From contig NW_004450661.1 in NCBI RefSeq assembly GCF_000321225.1, positions 2,099,819-2,163,818 of the forward strand: 64,000 nt of DNA, read 5' to 3'. This document shows, one piece after another, positions 40,000 through 52,080 of the stretch (positions within the stretch are counted from its first letter, which is position 1; every line of letters starts with the position of its first letter). This DNA is from Odobenus rosmarus divergens. Its lineage: Eukaryota > Chordata > Mammalia > Carnivora > Odobenidae. The translations under genes were made by a program, and so were the position numbers. The notes below the pieces were generated by a model, which was given only the letters and a program-made list of their open reading frames with translations, searched no databases and had not been told where the DNA came from.

Positions 40000-40390
40000 A
40001 CCTAAGTCAGCCCACACTTATGGAAAACACCTCACTGTCAAGGATACCTCACATACACCAATCCCAATCGTCCAACTCAGCTGTAGCTGGCCTACCTTAC
40101 CTAGAAAACAAGACCTGCTAGTCTTGTGAGGAAATCCCCTGACCTTCTAACCATCCTGCTGCCATGTTTCCACATTGCCTCTTCTAACGCCACATAAAAC
40201 CCGCTCTTGGCCCCAAATCCCTCTGGAAGAGCCTCCACTGACTGTGAGGCATGGCACTCCCCCAGTCCATGGATTGTTTTTCCCTTGAATAAAGGACAAC
40301 AATGTCATTACTAAATTGTTTTAGTTCTGTCATTGTCAAGAACAACAGAGAAAAATGGCACATTCTCTGAAAGTCGGGCTGGAACACAAC
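40000..40390 (+). mobile_element. Possible solo LTR
   Basis: Layout resembles an LTR: a body, then TGGATTGTTTTTCCCTTGAA and TAAAGGACAACAATGTC (AATAAA at 40287). Family not recognised. A 30-bp block of it recurs at 41940. Confidence 0.4.
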
Positions 40391-40432
40391 CTTAGACGTG
40401 CTCGCTAGGCGGAAAAAGTATCGAGTGTCATT

Positions 40433-40615
40433 TTATTTATTTTTTTAAAAGATTTTATTTACTTACCTGACAGAGAGAGAGAGCACAAGCAGGGGGAGTG
40501 GCAGGCAGAGGGAGAAGCAGGCTGCCCGCAGAGGAGGGAGCCCAATGTGGGACTCAATCCCAGGACCCTGGGATCATGACCTGAGCTTAACCAACTAACC
40601 CAGCCAGGCACCCCT
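40433..40615 (-). mobile_element. CanSINE, antisense
   Basis: Poly-T left end, right end AGCCAGGCACCCC. Target repeat near GAGTGTCATT / CAAGTGTTACT is weak. Confidence 0.92.
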
Positions 40616-41107
40616 CAAGTGTTACTCTATCTGACAGAGGGAGAATGACTAGAACTGACGGCCTCCTCGGTCTTCAGAAAGTATCAGTTCTCACTTCAAA
40701 ATGGCAGATGGATCACACCCGTGTATTTCCTCCTTCTGGAAGGACGGCTTGGAAACTGAAAGCCATATACACAACAACAAATAGAAGGCATGAGCTCTGT
40801 TTCTGGGAGACGAAAAGTAGATGGGGAGATGGTACACGTGCAGCGGAGGAAACCACAACTTCAAAATTCCAGAGGGATCTGGCCACGGAGGGGGCTAGCA
40901 GGGCTCGGCAGGTCCCTGGAGAGATTTCACACCCTGAAACACTACCTGCCACCTGAGGCAGGGATGGCATGTGAGAGAAACTGGAACATGAACTGAAAGG
41001 CTATCGAGAAAAAGTTCACTCGCCCTCCAACAGGCACCCTCCTCCATCCACACACCCGAGCAGCCAACCATGTGGCTCTCAGGTAAGAAACCGCACAGGG
41101 TTGGGTC

Positions 41108-41262
41108 TCAAAAGCAGTGGTTCTCTGATCAGTTCGATACCAACCCTACCATGCCTGGAGGGCTTGGGAAAACACAGCAGCTGGGCCCCTTGCCCAGAGA
41201 TTCGGATGAGGTAGGGCCCGAGAATCTGCATTCTTAGCGAGTCCCTAGAGATTCTACTATTA
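41108..41262 (+). mobile_element. MER5A-like hAT-Charlie element
   Basis: AGCAGTGGTTCTCTGATCAG, GGAGGGCTTGGGAAAACACA, GCTGGGCCCCTTGCCCAGAG, AGGGCCCGAGAATCTGCATT are in MER5A order. Confidence 0.8.
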
Positions 41263-41264
41263 GA

Positions 41265-41425
41265 AATTAACGGAGGGCAATCAACTTAGTCACTTTAAAC
41301 CTCAGTGTCTGCACGGGCAGAACGGGAATAATGAAAGCACCCACAGGACAAGAGTCACGCTGAAGGTCAGAGGAGGCAAAGCATGCAAAACCCCTGGCAC
41401 GCTGCTAGGCACACAGGTGAGAAAG
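41265..41425 (+). mobile_element. MIR fragment
   Basis: Sense MIR: CTTTAAACCTCAGTGTCTGC, GAACGGGAATAATGAAAGCA, CCCCTGGCACGCTGCTAGGC. Confidence 0.75.
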
Positions 41426-42236
41426 GCCCTCTGCCCAAGGTCACGACTGTAACCAATAATTCTAATCGGTGCTTCTGACTAGCGGTACCTGGCTTCCCAT
41501 GTCTTTGACAAAGTCCCAGTTTACCTATGGTCTTTCCTGACTTCTGAGATCATGACAGTGAAGAAAGATGGAGAAGGAATGTGAAAGCAGCTCTCTACCC
41601 CTAGGTGACCAAGTTGCCGAGTGGAAAAGCAAAGGTATGCTGACTGCAGCAGGCAGAACACAGGTGTTTTTTGTTAAGTTGAAAGAAGTACCTGAACGCA
41701 CATCCCCTCACCAAGTTCACCTCCACGATTACAGCTGGTCTGGACAAAAGGTTGAGAAAGTACTTGATCCAGAGAACAAGTAAGTAACTGGTTCTATCCG
41801 TCATTCCCGGCAGGGAAATAACAACGCACTCAGAGCGTTAAATAATGCAACTATTTACGAAGGCACAGGTGAGGTATCGGCAGTAGCCTGTTAATAAATC
41901 ATGGCAAATGATATTTACCACTGGCCAATTTCTGAGGGGCAATCCCCTGACCTTCTAACCCATCCTGCTGCGCATCAGCATAGCAGATTTAAAGCTACCA
42001 AGGCAAAGTCCCAGAACCCAGAATGGGGAAGAAATGCGCATAATCAGATGTTGAGAGGTAGTACCAGCCAGCTGCAGCCTGCCCCCAGAACACCTCTGAG
42101 GAAAACTTCAGGGACAGGCAGCACCCCCAGGGTTAGTAACGCTTGGAAACTTTAAGACATTCAGCCCTCCCCAGACCCAAAGAGAGCGAGCTGGATATGT
42201 AACCTTTAATCAAGGGAGAAGAGCTAGGCTACAATG

Positions 42237-42257
42237 GAGGGAGGGAGGGAGGGAGGA
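42237..42257. repeat. (GGGA)n microsatellite
   Basis: About five GGGA/GGAG units. Confidence 0.85.
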
Positions 42258-42580
42258 AACTGGCAGAATAAACAGCACAGAGTAAATAAATTCTCCCTCC
42301 TGTCTCATGGTGGTGTGCCCCACAAGCTGAAGCCAGCCAGAAGCCAGGAAGCAAGGGAACCTACGGACATAATCCATACAGGTCAGTCTCCCAGACACAG
42401 AGCAGGTTGGAGAAGAAAAGGGAATGGCTCTAGGAAGGCGAACACAAGATGGGCAGTACACTGACCCACGAAAAGGCTCCAAGCACAACCGTTGTGGTAG
42501 GAGCTAGAACTCTAATCAGTTCAATACCAATACTGCTGAGAAGAAACAAAAGAAAATTAAAACTGAAAAATCTGTTTAGA

Positions 42581-42769
42581 GAGGCGCCTGGGTGGCTCAG
42601 TCGGCTAAGCGTCTGCCTCAGGTCATGATCCCGGGGTCCTGGGTTAGAGCTCCACATCGGACTCCCTGCTCAGCGGGGAGTCTGCTTCTCCCTCTCCCTT
42701 GCCACCACCCCCCACTCGTGCTCTCTTTTTCTCTCTCTCAAATAAATAAATAAAATCTCCAAAAAAAAA
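42581..42769 (+). mobile_element. CanSINE
   Basis: Head GAGGCGCCTGGGTGGCTCAG, tail AAATAAATAAATAAAATC and poly-A. The CTTCGGCT segment is missing (CTGCCTCAGGTCATG). Confidence 0.95.
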
Positions 42770-43174
42770 GAATTGACTCATTTAATTTGCGAACTCAGTT
42801 TTATGCAACATAGGACTAATCAAAAGACTGTCATTTCAATTTACAAAATGAGCAATCATAGAATGAGTAAGCAAACATTCTGATCACTGGCACCCCAATT
42901 GGAAGTTTTTGGTAGTTGGTCATTCACAGCAGCACGGGACCATTAGAGCAGAGACCATGAGAACTGAGGAGATACTGAAGTTGGTCAGACCGCAGTGTGT
43001 TTGCCCAGACTGCATGCGCATGGAGAACCACCAGAGCACCAAACAAATCCCAGCATCTAGGACATGCTGTGTGAAAATTAATAAAGGGATACCTTACTAA
43101 AATGGGAGTGGAGAGGCCAGAAAGGGGAGCTCTCCTGATGTACCACTCAACATCAAGGACAGTCCACTACAGGA

Positions 43175-44055
43175 TAAAGAAGATGTGGTTCCATATATAC
43201 AATGGAATATTACTCAGCCATCAGAAAGGATGAATACCCACCATTTGCATCGACATGGATGGAACTGGAGGGGATTATGCTAAGTGAAATAAGTCAAGCA
43301 GAGAAAGACAATTAGCATATGGTTTCANNNNNNNNNNNNNNNNNNNNNNNNNNNNNNNNNNNNNNNNNNNNNNNNNNNNNNNNNNNNNNNNNNNNNNNNN
43401 NNNNNNNNNNNNNNNNNNNNNNNNNNNNNNNNNNNNNNNNNNNNNNNNNNNNNNNNNNNNNNNNNNNNNNNNNNNNNNNNNNNNNNNNNNNNNNNNNNNN
43501 NNNNNNNNNNNNNNNNNNNNNNNNNNNNNNNNNNNNNNNNNNNNNNNNNNNNNNNNNNNNNNNNNNNNNNNNNNNNNNNNNNNNNNNNNNNNNNNNNNNN
43601 NNNNNNNNNNNNNNNNNNNNNNNNNNNNNNNNNNNNNNNNNNNNNNNNNNNNNNNNNNNNNNNNNNNNNNNNNNNNNNNNNNNNNNNNNNNNNNNNNNNN
43701 NNNNNNNNNNNNNNNNNNNNNNNNNNNNNNNNNNNNNNNNNNNNNNNNNNNNNNNNNNNNNNNNNNNNNNNNNNNNNNNNNNNNNNNNNNNNNNNNNNNN
43801 NNNNNNNNNNNNNNNNNNNNNNNNNNNNNNNNNNNNNNNNNNNNNNNNNNNNNNNNNNNNNNNNNNNNNNNNNNNNNNNNNNNNNNNNNNNNNNNNNNNN
43901 NNNNNNNNNNNNNNNNNNCTGGGTGTTATACGCAAACAATGAATCATGGAACACTACATCAAAAACTAATGATGTAATGTATGGTGATTAACATAACATA
44001 ATAAAAAAACTGATGATGTACTGGATGGTCACTAACATAACATAATAAAAAAAAT
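43175..44055 (+). mobile_element. Carnivoran L1 3' end containing the assembly gap
   Basis: Left of the gap: CCATATATACAATGGAATAT, ATCGACATGGATGGAACTGG, GTGAAATAAGTCAAGCAGAG (end of ORF2). Right of the gap: CTGGGTGTTATACGCAAACA and the 3' terminus AACATAACATAATAAAAAAA. The terminus is present twice in tandem (43960-44007 and 44008-44055). Confidence 0.93.
43328..43918. other. Assembly gap (591 N)
   Basis: Unresolved bases inside an L1 3' region. Open frames across the N run are artefacts. Confidence 0.99.
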
Positions 44056-44059
44056 TAAA

Positions 44060-44420
44060 ACTGTCCATTACATACAGACCCCCAAGAGAAGAATCCTCAA
44101 CAGGGAAGAATCATCATCAGCTACAGGCCCAATAGGAAATGATGTGCACTGTGTCTCCTATAAGAATCGACCACCTCAGCAACCCAGCCAATGAGAAACC
44201 ATCATCACCCTGAATTCCTGCCTTTCTCCCATGAATGTTTGTTTGAAATAACCCCTTCTAACTTCCTCCTTCTTCTCCATAAAATAATGTTCCTCTCCTT
44301 TGTTGGACTATCCTGTCATTTCTGCCACAGCCTGCTTGTCCCAAATTGCAGTTCTCTGCTATTCCTGAATCAACCCACTTTTGCTGGTAAAATAACTGTT
44401 TTATTTTTAAAGTCAACAGC
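44060..44420 (+). mobile_element. Possible LTR fragment
   Basis: TTGAAATAACCCCTTCTAAC, TCCTGAATCAACCCACTTTT, TGGTAAAATAACTGTTTTAT have the look of an LTR U3-R end. Family not recognised, and it may be unique sequence. Confidence 0.3.
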
Positions 44421-45555
44421 TGAAAACTCACAATGACTGAACAAACCAAGATAGCATGCCAAAGAAGTTAGAGCAATGAGATATCCCAGAGGAATGAGAT
44501 TTTTTTAGGAAAACTTCCACCCACCGAAACAAAGATTCACACATTCTGCAATCTTCTTTAAATTGACTTCAGGGATCTAGTCATCCCACATTCCAACTCA
44601 CAGAAAAAGAAATGGCTGTAAAATCCAAGAATAATTTTGGGGTAAGGCATTTATAAGGGGAAAATGTGTGGTGTGTGTTCTGCCGACATAACATCTCTTA
44701 AATCTTTCGAGGTTTATAGGGCATGTTGGTCTTCATCATAAATCCCTCGATGAGATTCAATATCACAAAAGTCTCCCTCATTTTGGTATGCTCAGCCTCT
44801 AGCTCAGTATCAGGCACCATGTTTGTGAAGCTGAACCCGTAAGCGAGCCTTTACTTTTCATTTTACTTTGTCTTTGATTTTTCATTCCTCCTTCATCTCT
44901 GCCTTCCACCAGTCACTTTCCATCTTTCACTAAAATAAACATAAATCATTCACTTCCTATTTCCTTCTCACTTCCAGCTCTGATTCTTCCATAATCTCTG
45001 TCCCTGGGGTTTAGTGCTTCTCAGTTTAAATACACACATCCACACGCGCGTCTGCACACACACACCCTTGCACATACCCTTTGCACACAATTCTAACTGT
45101 GCTAGTCTTTCAGGTCATTTACTAGCGTGTGTGAGGGAGTTCAGACTGTGAGAACATTTCAGCACACACTAGATACTGATGCCTCCCCAAGGACAAGAGC
45201 AAGTTTTGTTTTCATTTCATTTTGTTCATGTGCTATTAACATAACTCTAAATGACCCTGTTTTATGAGTTACTAGACTCTTTGGGCAATGTCCCTACTAA
45301 AGGGAAAAAGGAGAAAATGCCAAGTTTTGGCAAGGAGGTGGAGTGGTGAGCCCAGTTAAGGCCTGTATATAAACTTTTCAGATTCTGGTAGTGGGTGCAG
45401 AGATCTACTTGTCTTTCGGTGGCCCAAGACAAGACTCCGAAGTAAATTCCCTTGCTTGCTAAGCCTGCCACATACCCACTTGGAGTGCTCTGCCTCTTTC
45501 TTCGGTATATCCTCGCCTTCCGTGTACAGGGGCCAGTTTGTGAACCAATGCATGT

Positions 45556-45631
45556 CCATCAAGTGCAGAACGGATAAATGTGTAGTATCATGGCCATCAA
45601 GTGCGGAATGGATAAATGTGTAGTGTAGTCA
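45556..45631. repeat. 38-bp tandem duplication
   Basis: Units 45556-45593 and 45594-45631 share CCATCAAGTGC and GATAAATGTGTAGT, with A/G differences. Confidence 0.9.
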
Positions 45632-46040
45632 TACCATGAACAATACACCTCAGCGAAAATGAGCCAACGACACACGTAACAACATGGGTGAATCTCCAGC
45701 TGACCAAAGAACACACGCTGCATGGCCCCATGCATATAAACCTCAGAAACAGATAAAAAATTAACCTGTGGGTGTTCAGAAATATAAAACAAGGTGGTAA
45801 AATTAGGAAGAAAAGCAAGAAAGTGACCAGCGTAAAATCAGAAGATGGCTCCCTTCGGAGAGTAAGGGAGCTGGGATCAGGAAGGGTTCCAAGGCCTTCT
45901 GGAGAGCTGGCAAGATTCTATTTCTTGGCCTGATGGTGACAGCACAGTATTTACTTAATACAAATGTGTTGAGCTGCACAAAATTATTTTATGTGTTTTC
46001 TGTTTTGGTATTATACAATCAAAAAGGTTAAAAAAAAAAC
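45556..46040 (+). mobile_element. Old L1 3' end
   Basis: ACACGTAACAACATGGGTGA, TTCTTGGCCTGATGGTGACA, TGTGTTGAGCTGCACAAAAT and an A-rich tail are in L1 3' order. Confidence 0.7.
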
Positions 46041-46200
46041 AAGGGAGAAGAATCAAGGTAGGAAAACTATTATCAAATAACCACCACCAAAAAAAAAAAA
46101 AATTGGTTTTCTGGTGGAAAAAGGAGTGAACTAGGTCAGTTTTGTTCTATGGGGCAGACCTATAAGAGGACAGATTTGGGTGAGACCAAAGAATAACAAC

Positions 46201-46285
46201 AAGAAAAGAAAGAGGAGGAAGAGGAGAAAAGAGAAAAGAATGGGAGGGGAGGGAAGAGAAGGGAAGGCGAAGCAAGACAAGAGAA
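46201..46285. repeat. GA-rich purine tract
   Basis: Roughly 85 nt almost wholly purine (AGAAAAG, GGAGG units). Confidence 0.85.
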
Positions 46286-47799
46286 ACTAGTTCACAATTA
46301 CAGTTACTCAAAAACAGAGCATTCCTTGTAAGAAAGTGAGTGTCCCATCCCTGACGCTTTTCAAGCACGGGCTGGATAAACGGAGAGGGAAATTCTGGAG
46401 ACATTCGAACACTGGAAAACAAATAGTAAAGAATGTCCCTTCAGACCTAAGATTCTCTGATTCTATTTCTCTTTCTCACCAGTTACAGGTGTGGCCACTT
46501 AAAGAAAAAAAAACTAAACAACAAAACAACAACAACGACAACAAAAACCCATGGTCCAAATATCCTAAATGTACAAAGCAGACACTCACTTTATGAAAGT
46601 GGTTCCTTTGAGTAAATAACAAATACTTTTTAAGTGTTTGCATACAAGCCATTAACTAACCAAAAATAAAGGGGAGGGGAAGAATTGAGGGACTTCAAGG
46701 TAATGCTGGAGAAACCACTGCCAACTGAGGCCCAATCATAAAGGAAGAGCTGGTGTCAGAAAGAATGAAGCCAAAGATCCAATTCGCCCACAGTGTTCCT
46801 CAAATGCATTTCTTCTTCTAAGGTCGATTATAAAAATAGGGGGATTTCATAAAAACCATGGAGTTTGGAAATGTTATTGCCTTCCGTTAAATCAGAAGCC
46901 TTCATCCTCCCTGTCTCCGAGCTGATAGCAGTCACTAGATTTAACTCTTTGACACTTCCAGAGCAAGACAGCAGAGCCTTGGCCGAAGGTTATCTTAGAA
47001 CACATTACAAGAAAAAAACAGGCTCCACTGAGCTGGTAATAATCCAGATTATCATCTATTCCCCTTTCAGAGCAACAATGGATTTCAACCAGTTTTCTGT
47101 TTTATAAATATTACTGTGGCTCAACACATTAGGAGGAGACACAACATTACCCTCGGCTTTCATCCTGTTTGTGTACTAATTATATCAACAACCTGAACCA
47201 ACTTAACACTATACAAAAACACAGCTGATTTAGCAATCTGTAAATTATACATGTACATAAATCTGTACCAAAATGTGCTACGTTTCACTCCTGCTAATGT
47301 GCATGGATTCTTACTGGCACCTACAATTGTTTGATATAGGTTTCCGAACACTAAAACATATGTTCTGCCTAGAATGGGACCATTTAGGGTAATATTTTTT
47401 TAGTTTCCTGGCACGAAGGTCTGCCAGCCTTCCTAAGACTGTAAGTGCCTGGATTTAAGCAACCATCAAAAAATATTCTGGAACAACACTTCCCAATCAT
47501 GAATATAAAGAGAAACAGGCTGGTAAGAAAGTCAACAGAAGGATTTGAAATGATCACTGACATGACCATAAGCAAAATCTGGGGAATAGTTAATTATTCC
47601 TGCTAACTACTTGCAACTATCCAAAAAGCAGGTAACTACTAAATCTCTCCTCCAAATGGTCTTCAGAATATATCAGAGAAAGTTAAACTAGATTTTAGTC
47701 CTATCAAGACCAGTTAAACACCTTAAAAATGTTTTTTGCTTTTTTTTTTTTTTTAAACACAATGCCAGGCCTAAATAAGAGCTGCAAGCAGAAACATTG

Positions 47800-47935
47800 T
47801 GGAAAGGGTCAAGATGCTTGGACCAAGATTCACTAGAATGTAAATTTCTAAGGAGTAAGGAGGGTTTCTGGATTCCCACTATATCCCCAGTGTTCAATAA
47901 CTGTGCTCAATAAATCGTTTTGAATGAACAAACCT
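47800..47935 (+). mobile_element. L2 3' end fragment
   Basis: CACTAGAATGTAAATTTCTA, CCACTATATCCCCAGTGTTC, GTGCTCAATAAATCGTTTTG match the L2 terminus. Confidence 0.75.
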
Positions 47936-48031
47936 GTCACAGCTGCTGACTAGTCCCCGATGTGCCTCTAACTGCATTTTCTAACTCTGCCTTTTACTAA
48001 CTGTAGCTAAATTACTTAATCTAAGGATTCC

Positions 48032-48231
48032 TTTTTTTTTTTTTTAGATTTTTATTTATTTATTTGAGAGAGAGAGACACAGCGAGAGAGCACAAGCAGG
48101 GGGTAGTGGGAGAGGGAGAAGCAGGCTCCCCGCTGAGCAAGGAGCCCGATGCGGGGCTCAATCCCAGCACCCTGGGATCATGATCTGAGCTGAAAGCTGA
48201 CTCCTAACTGACTGTGCCGCCCAGGCGCCCC
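48032..48231 (-). mobile_element. CanSINE, antisense
   Basis: Poly-T then TAGATTTTTATTTATTTATT, ending GCCGCCCAGGCGCCCC. Confidence 0.95.
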
Positions 48232-48584
48232 GAGATTCTTAGCTCTTGAAACTCTTAAATGGACACACTGCACCACCTCTGCTGGTATATGAGGATCAAA
48301 ATTATTTAATACTTTATAACAGGTGCTTGAATAAGTAAGTGCCTGTTTCCCTGCCAGTGACTTCAGTTAACCCACTGACAAAGGTGAAAAGGTGAAAATA
48401 CCGCCCTTCCTTAAAACAGAATTAGCTTCTCCTTTGCCCTGTTACTCGGTTTGGATGTGGTAGTGTGGCTGTTAGCCAAAATGGATGTTGTTCTTGTTGT
48501 TGTAACATTTTATTCAGTCTCCACTGGGAAATTAAGCTTCTCTAGAGAACATAATGGTAATACAAGGAAGGTCACTGCAGAGTA

Positions 48585-48720
48585 TACCATGAGGGACATG
48601 ACACTGGGGTCAAGGGACTTCGGGTCTCATCAGCTCTGCCCTTAAATATTTGAGGAAATGCGCTTGCTTCACATTCTTCATCTGTACAAAGATGGGGAAG
48701 GAGAGGCAGATGACACAGCA
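48585..48720 (+). mobile_element. MIR-like fragment
   Basis: Sense pattern: GGGTCAAGGGACTTCGGGTC, CACATTCTTCATCTGTACAA. Confidence 0.5.
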
Positions 48721-48859
48721 TCGAATCCTACAGGTTATGATATTCCAGACACCAGATATTCAAATGCCCCAAGACAAAGCCAGTTCTATTATCCAGAAGC
48801 ACAGTTGTCAGATGGCTGGAGAAACAATGATGAATGATACCCTCCAAAGACCTCCTGCA

Positions 48860-48985
48860 TCAGGCACTGTGTGCTTCCCACTTTGAACAAGTCACTTAAT
48901 ATTCCTAGGGCTCAGTTTTCTGATCTGTAAACGAGGAACAATAATACTGCATAAGATTACTGGGAGAAAATGCTTAATAAAGATG
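48860..48985 (+). mobile_element. MIR fragment
   Basis: Sense MIR: GAACAAGTCACTTAATATTC, CTCAGTTTTCTGATCTGTAA, AGAAAATGCTTAATAAAG. Confidence 0.7.
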
Positions 48986-49520
48986 ATCTAGAAAGTATTG
49001 CTATTTAAAGGTAAACTGCTATTTTAATACTGTAATGTCCAAAAAAAGGCTAGTGGATTTTAGGAGGAGAAAATCAATATTTTTAAATAGACTTTTTTCC
49101 ATCACAGTAAAATAAAATAATGCACGGAGATATCGTGATAGTTCCAAGAGTCCACATAGTTTTCTTCTATTTGTGTTTTGGAAATGTGATGAAAGGATCA
49201 CTAAAAGCTTAAATCCCACATGTCAAGACCAGAATATTTTCTTCTGAAATAATAGATAATTTTAAAAGTTCATCCAACTTTCCTAGGATGTTTTGTTTGT
49301 GTTGCTGATGTCGTTTGGTTGGTTGGTTAGCTGAAGTCAAGCTGTTGGAATTGGTGCTGAAATTAAAATGCCAATGCTAAAAATATTGCCAGCTACTTAG
49401 TCTATTGACACTCTATATATGCTTAGAGAGGAGAAGTGGCTCTAAGAAAATCAACTAGAGTATTCTGCCCTCTCAGCTCCAAGATTCATTTTGTGTTTGT
49501 GTGGTATTAGTTTCACCATT

Positions 49521-49700
49521 CTTTTTTCTTTTTAAGATTTATGTATTTATTTGAGAGAGACAGAAAGGATGTGCAAGAGGGGGAGGGGCAGAAGGAGAGT
49601 GGGGAGCCTGACTCCGGGCTTGATCCTAGGACCCTGAGATCATAACCCGAGTGAAAATCAAGAGTCAGACACTCCACTGACTGAGTCACCCTGGTGCCCC
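49521..49700 (-). mobile_element. CanSINE, antisense
   Basis: Ends GAGTCACCCTGGTGCCCC. Target repeat ACCATTCTT on both sides. Confidence 0.93.
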
Positions 49701-51029
49701 TGGTACCACCATTCTTAAGGTCCTCCTACAAGCCCAAGGAGCCTTATGACTATTACATGTAAGATTCTGTTACTTCCCTCTCCACTCAAAAACATTAGAT
49801 GATACACATTAGACACAAGCTTTCCCCTATACCTTAAAGAACACTGCCTCTTCACCCCCCACCCCACCCCGCAAAAATGGAATTGTCATTGATATTTAGG
49901 AGAAAGTTGGTGTCACTGGCACTGGGATCCCCAAATCTGCAAGACTGTCTCCACACCCCCTAAGAGGTCAATAACCACAGCAATCACAACCAATTAACTC
50001 TTACTTAGTGATTTTATTTAAAAATCCATGAACACCTCTAGCTTTTTTTTATGACAGAAGAGTTCATTGTGACTATTCATGCAGTAATTGTCATCCCCTT
50101 GAATCCCCAGGTAATAGCTGTGACCTTGTTCTAAAAACCACCTCAGTTCGTTTGAGTGAGGAAGACCTTGAAGGGAAAGGTGACTAACCAGAAACTCTTC
50201 AATACTCTTATTCTTAAGAGGCACGTAATAAATGATCATTTCTAAAATATTTAAATAATACACAATAATATGCTATCCTAGTCGACAAGTTTTTTGTTGT
50301 AAGCTAAACTTAAATCACTTTTTAATTAAAGAGTATTTCTTGGGAGCATAAGTCACTTTTCATGCTCTTCCCCTGAATCCCTAACTAAATCCAAATAGAA
50401 GCCCATGATTTTAACACAAGCTCCTCCTTAAGGCTCTAAAGCTGTGATATTTCCGCATTTTTTAAAACCTATTCCCCAAGTTAGCTCTGCCTGTGGAAGG
50501 AGAGGAGTCCCAGAGCCTGTGAAGAGCATCTCCAGACTTGGCCCCCGTTCATTTCAGCCTTTTGACGACCGGGTGTGCACTGCACCTTCCAGATGCCCAC
50601 CTCCTAGCTGCTCTGCAAACGCTTTAGCCAGGATGCTTTGCTGTGGGTCCTAAAGGTATCGGAAATGTTTCCCTTTCCATCCCTGCTGCTAGGACTCTCA
50701 CCGTCCCCCCGCTTCATGCCACTGTCCATCTTAATGCCACAGAGAAAGAGAGGAGCGGGGAGCATTCATTTACTGGGTAAGGGATAGATTTACAGGCTTG
50801 GTGAGCTTGGGAATGTCTAGGTGAGCAAGATTTATAAGCATAAAACACTGCTGAGGTTTGGAAAAGAGGAACTATGGCAGGTTTGTCCCTGTGACAGCTT
50901 GGCCAGCTCTGCACCTATGCGTGGACTTAGATAAGTCCAGGAAACTCTGCCCCTCAGGAGCCTTCACTTAACCTCCAAGAGGGTGGGTACGGAAAGAGGT
51001 GGAAGCGGGTAACCTGCAGCACGTCCCTA

Positions 51030-52080
<1,051 letters not shown>

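Noticed and set aside
43312..43954. Long frames of about 210 codons on both strands
   Set aside because: They consist of the N gap and have no sequence content.
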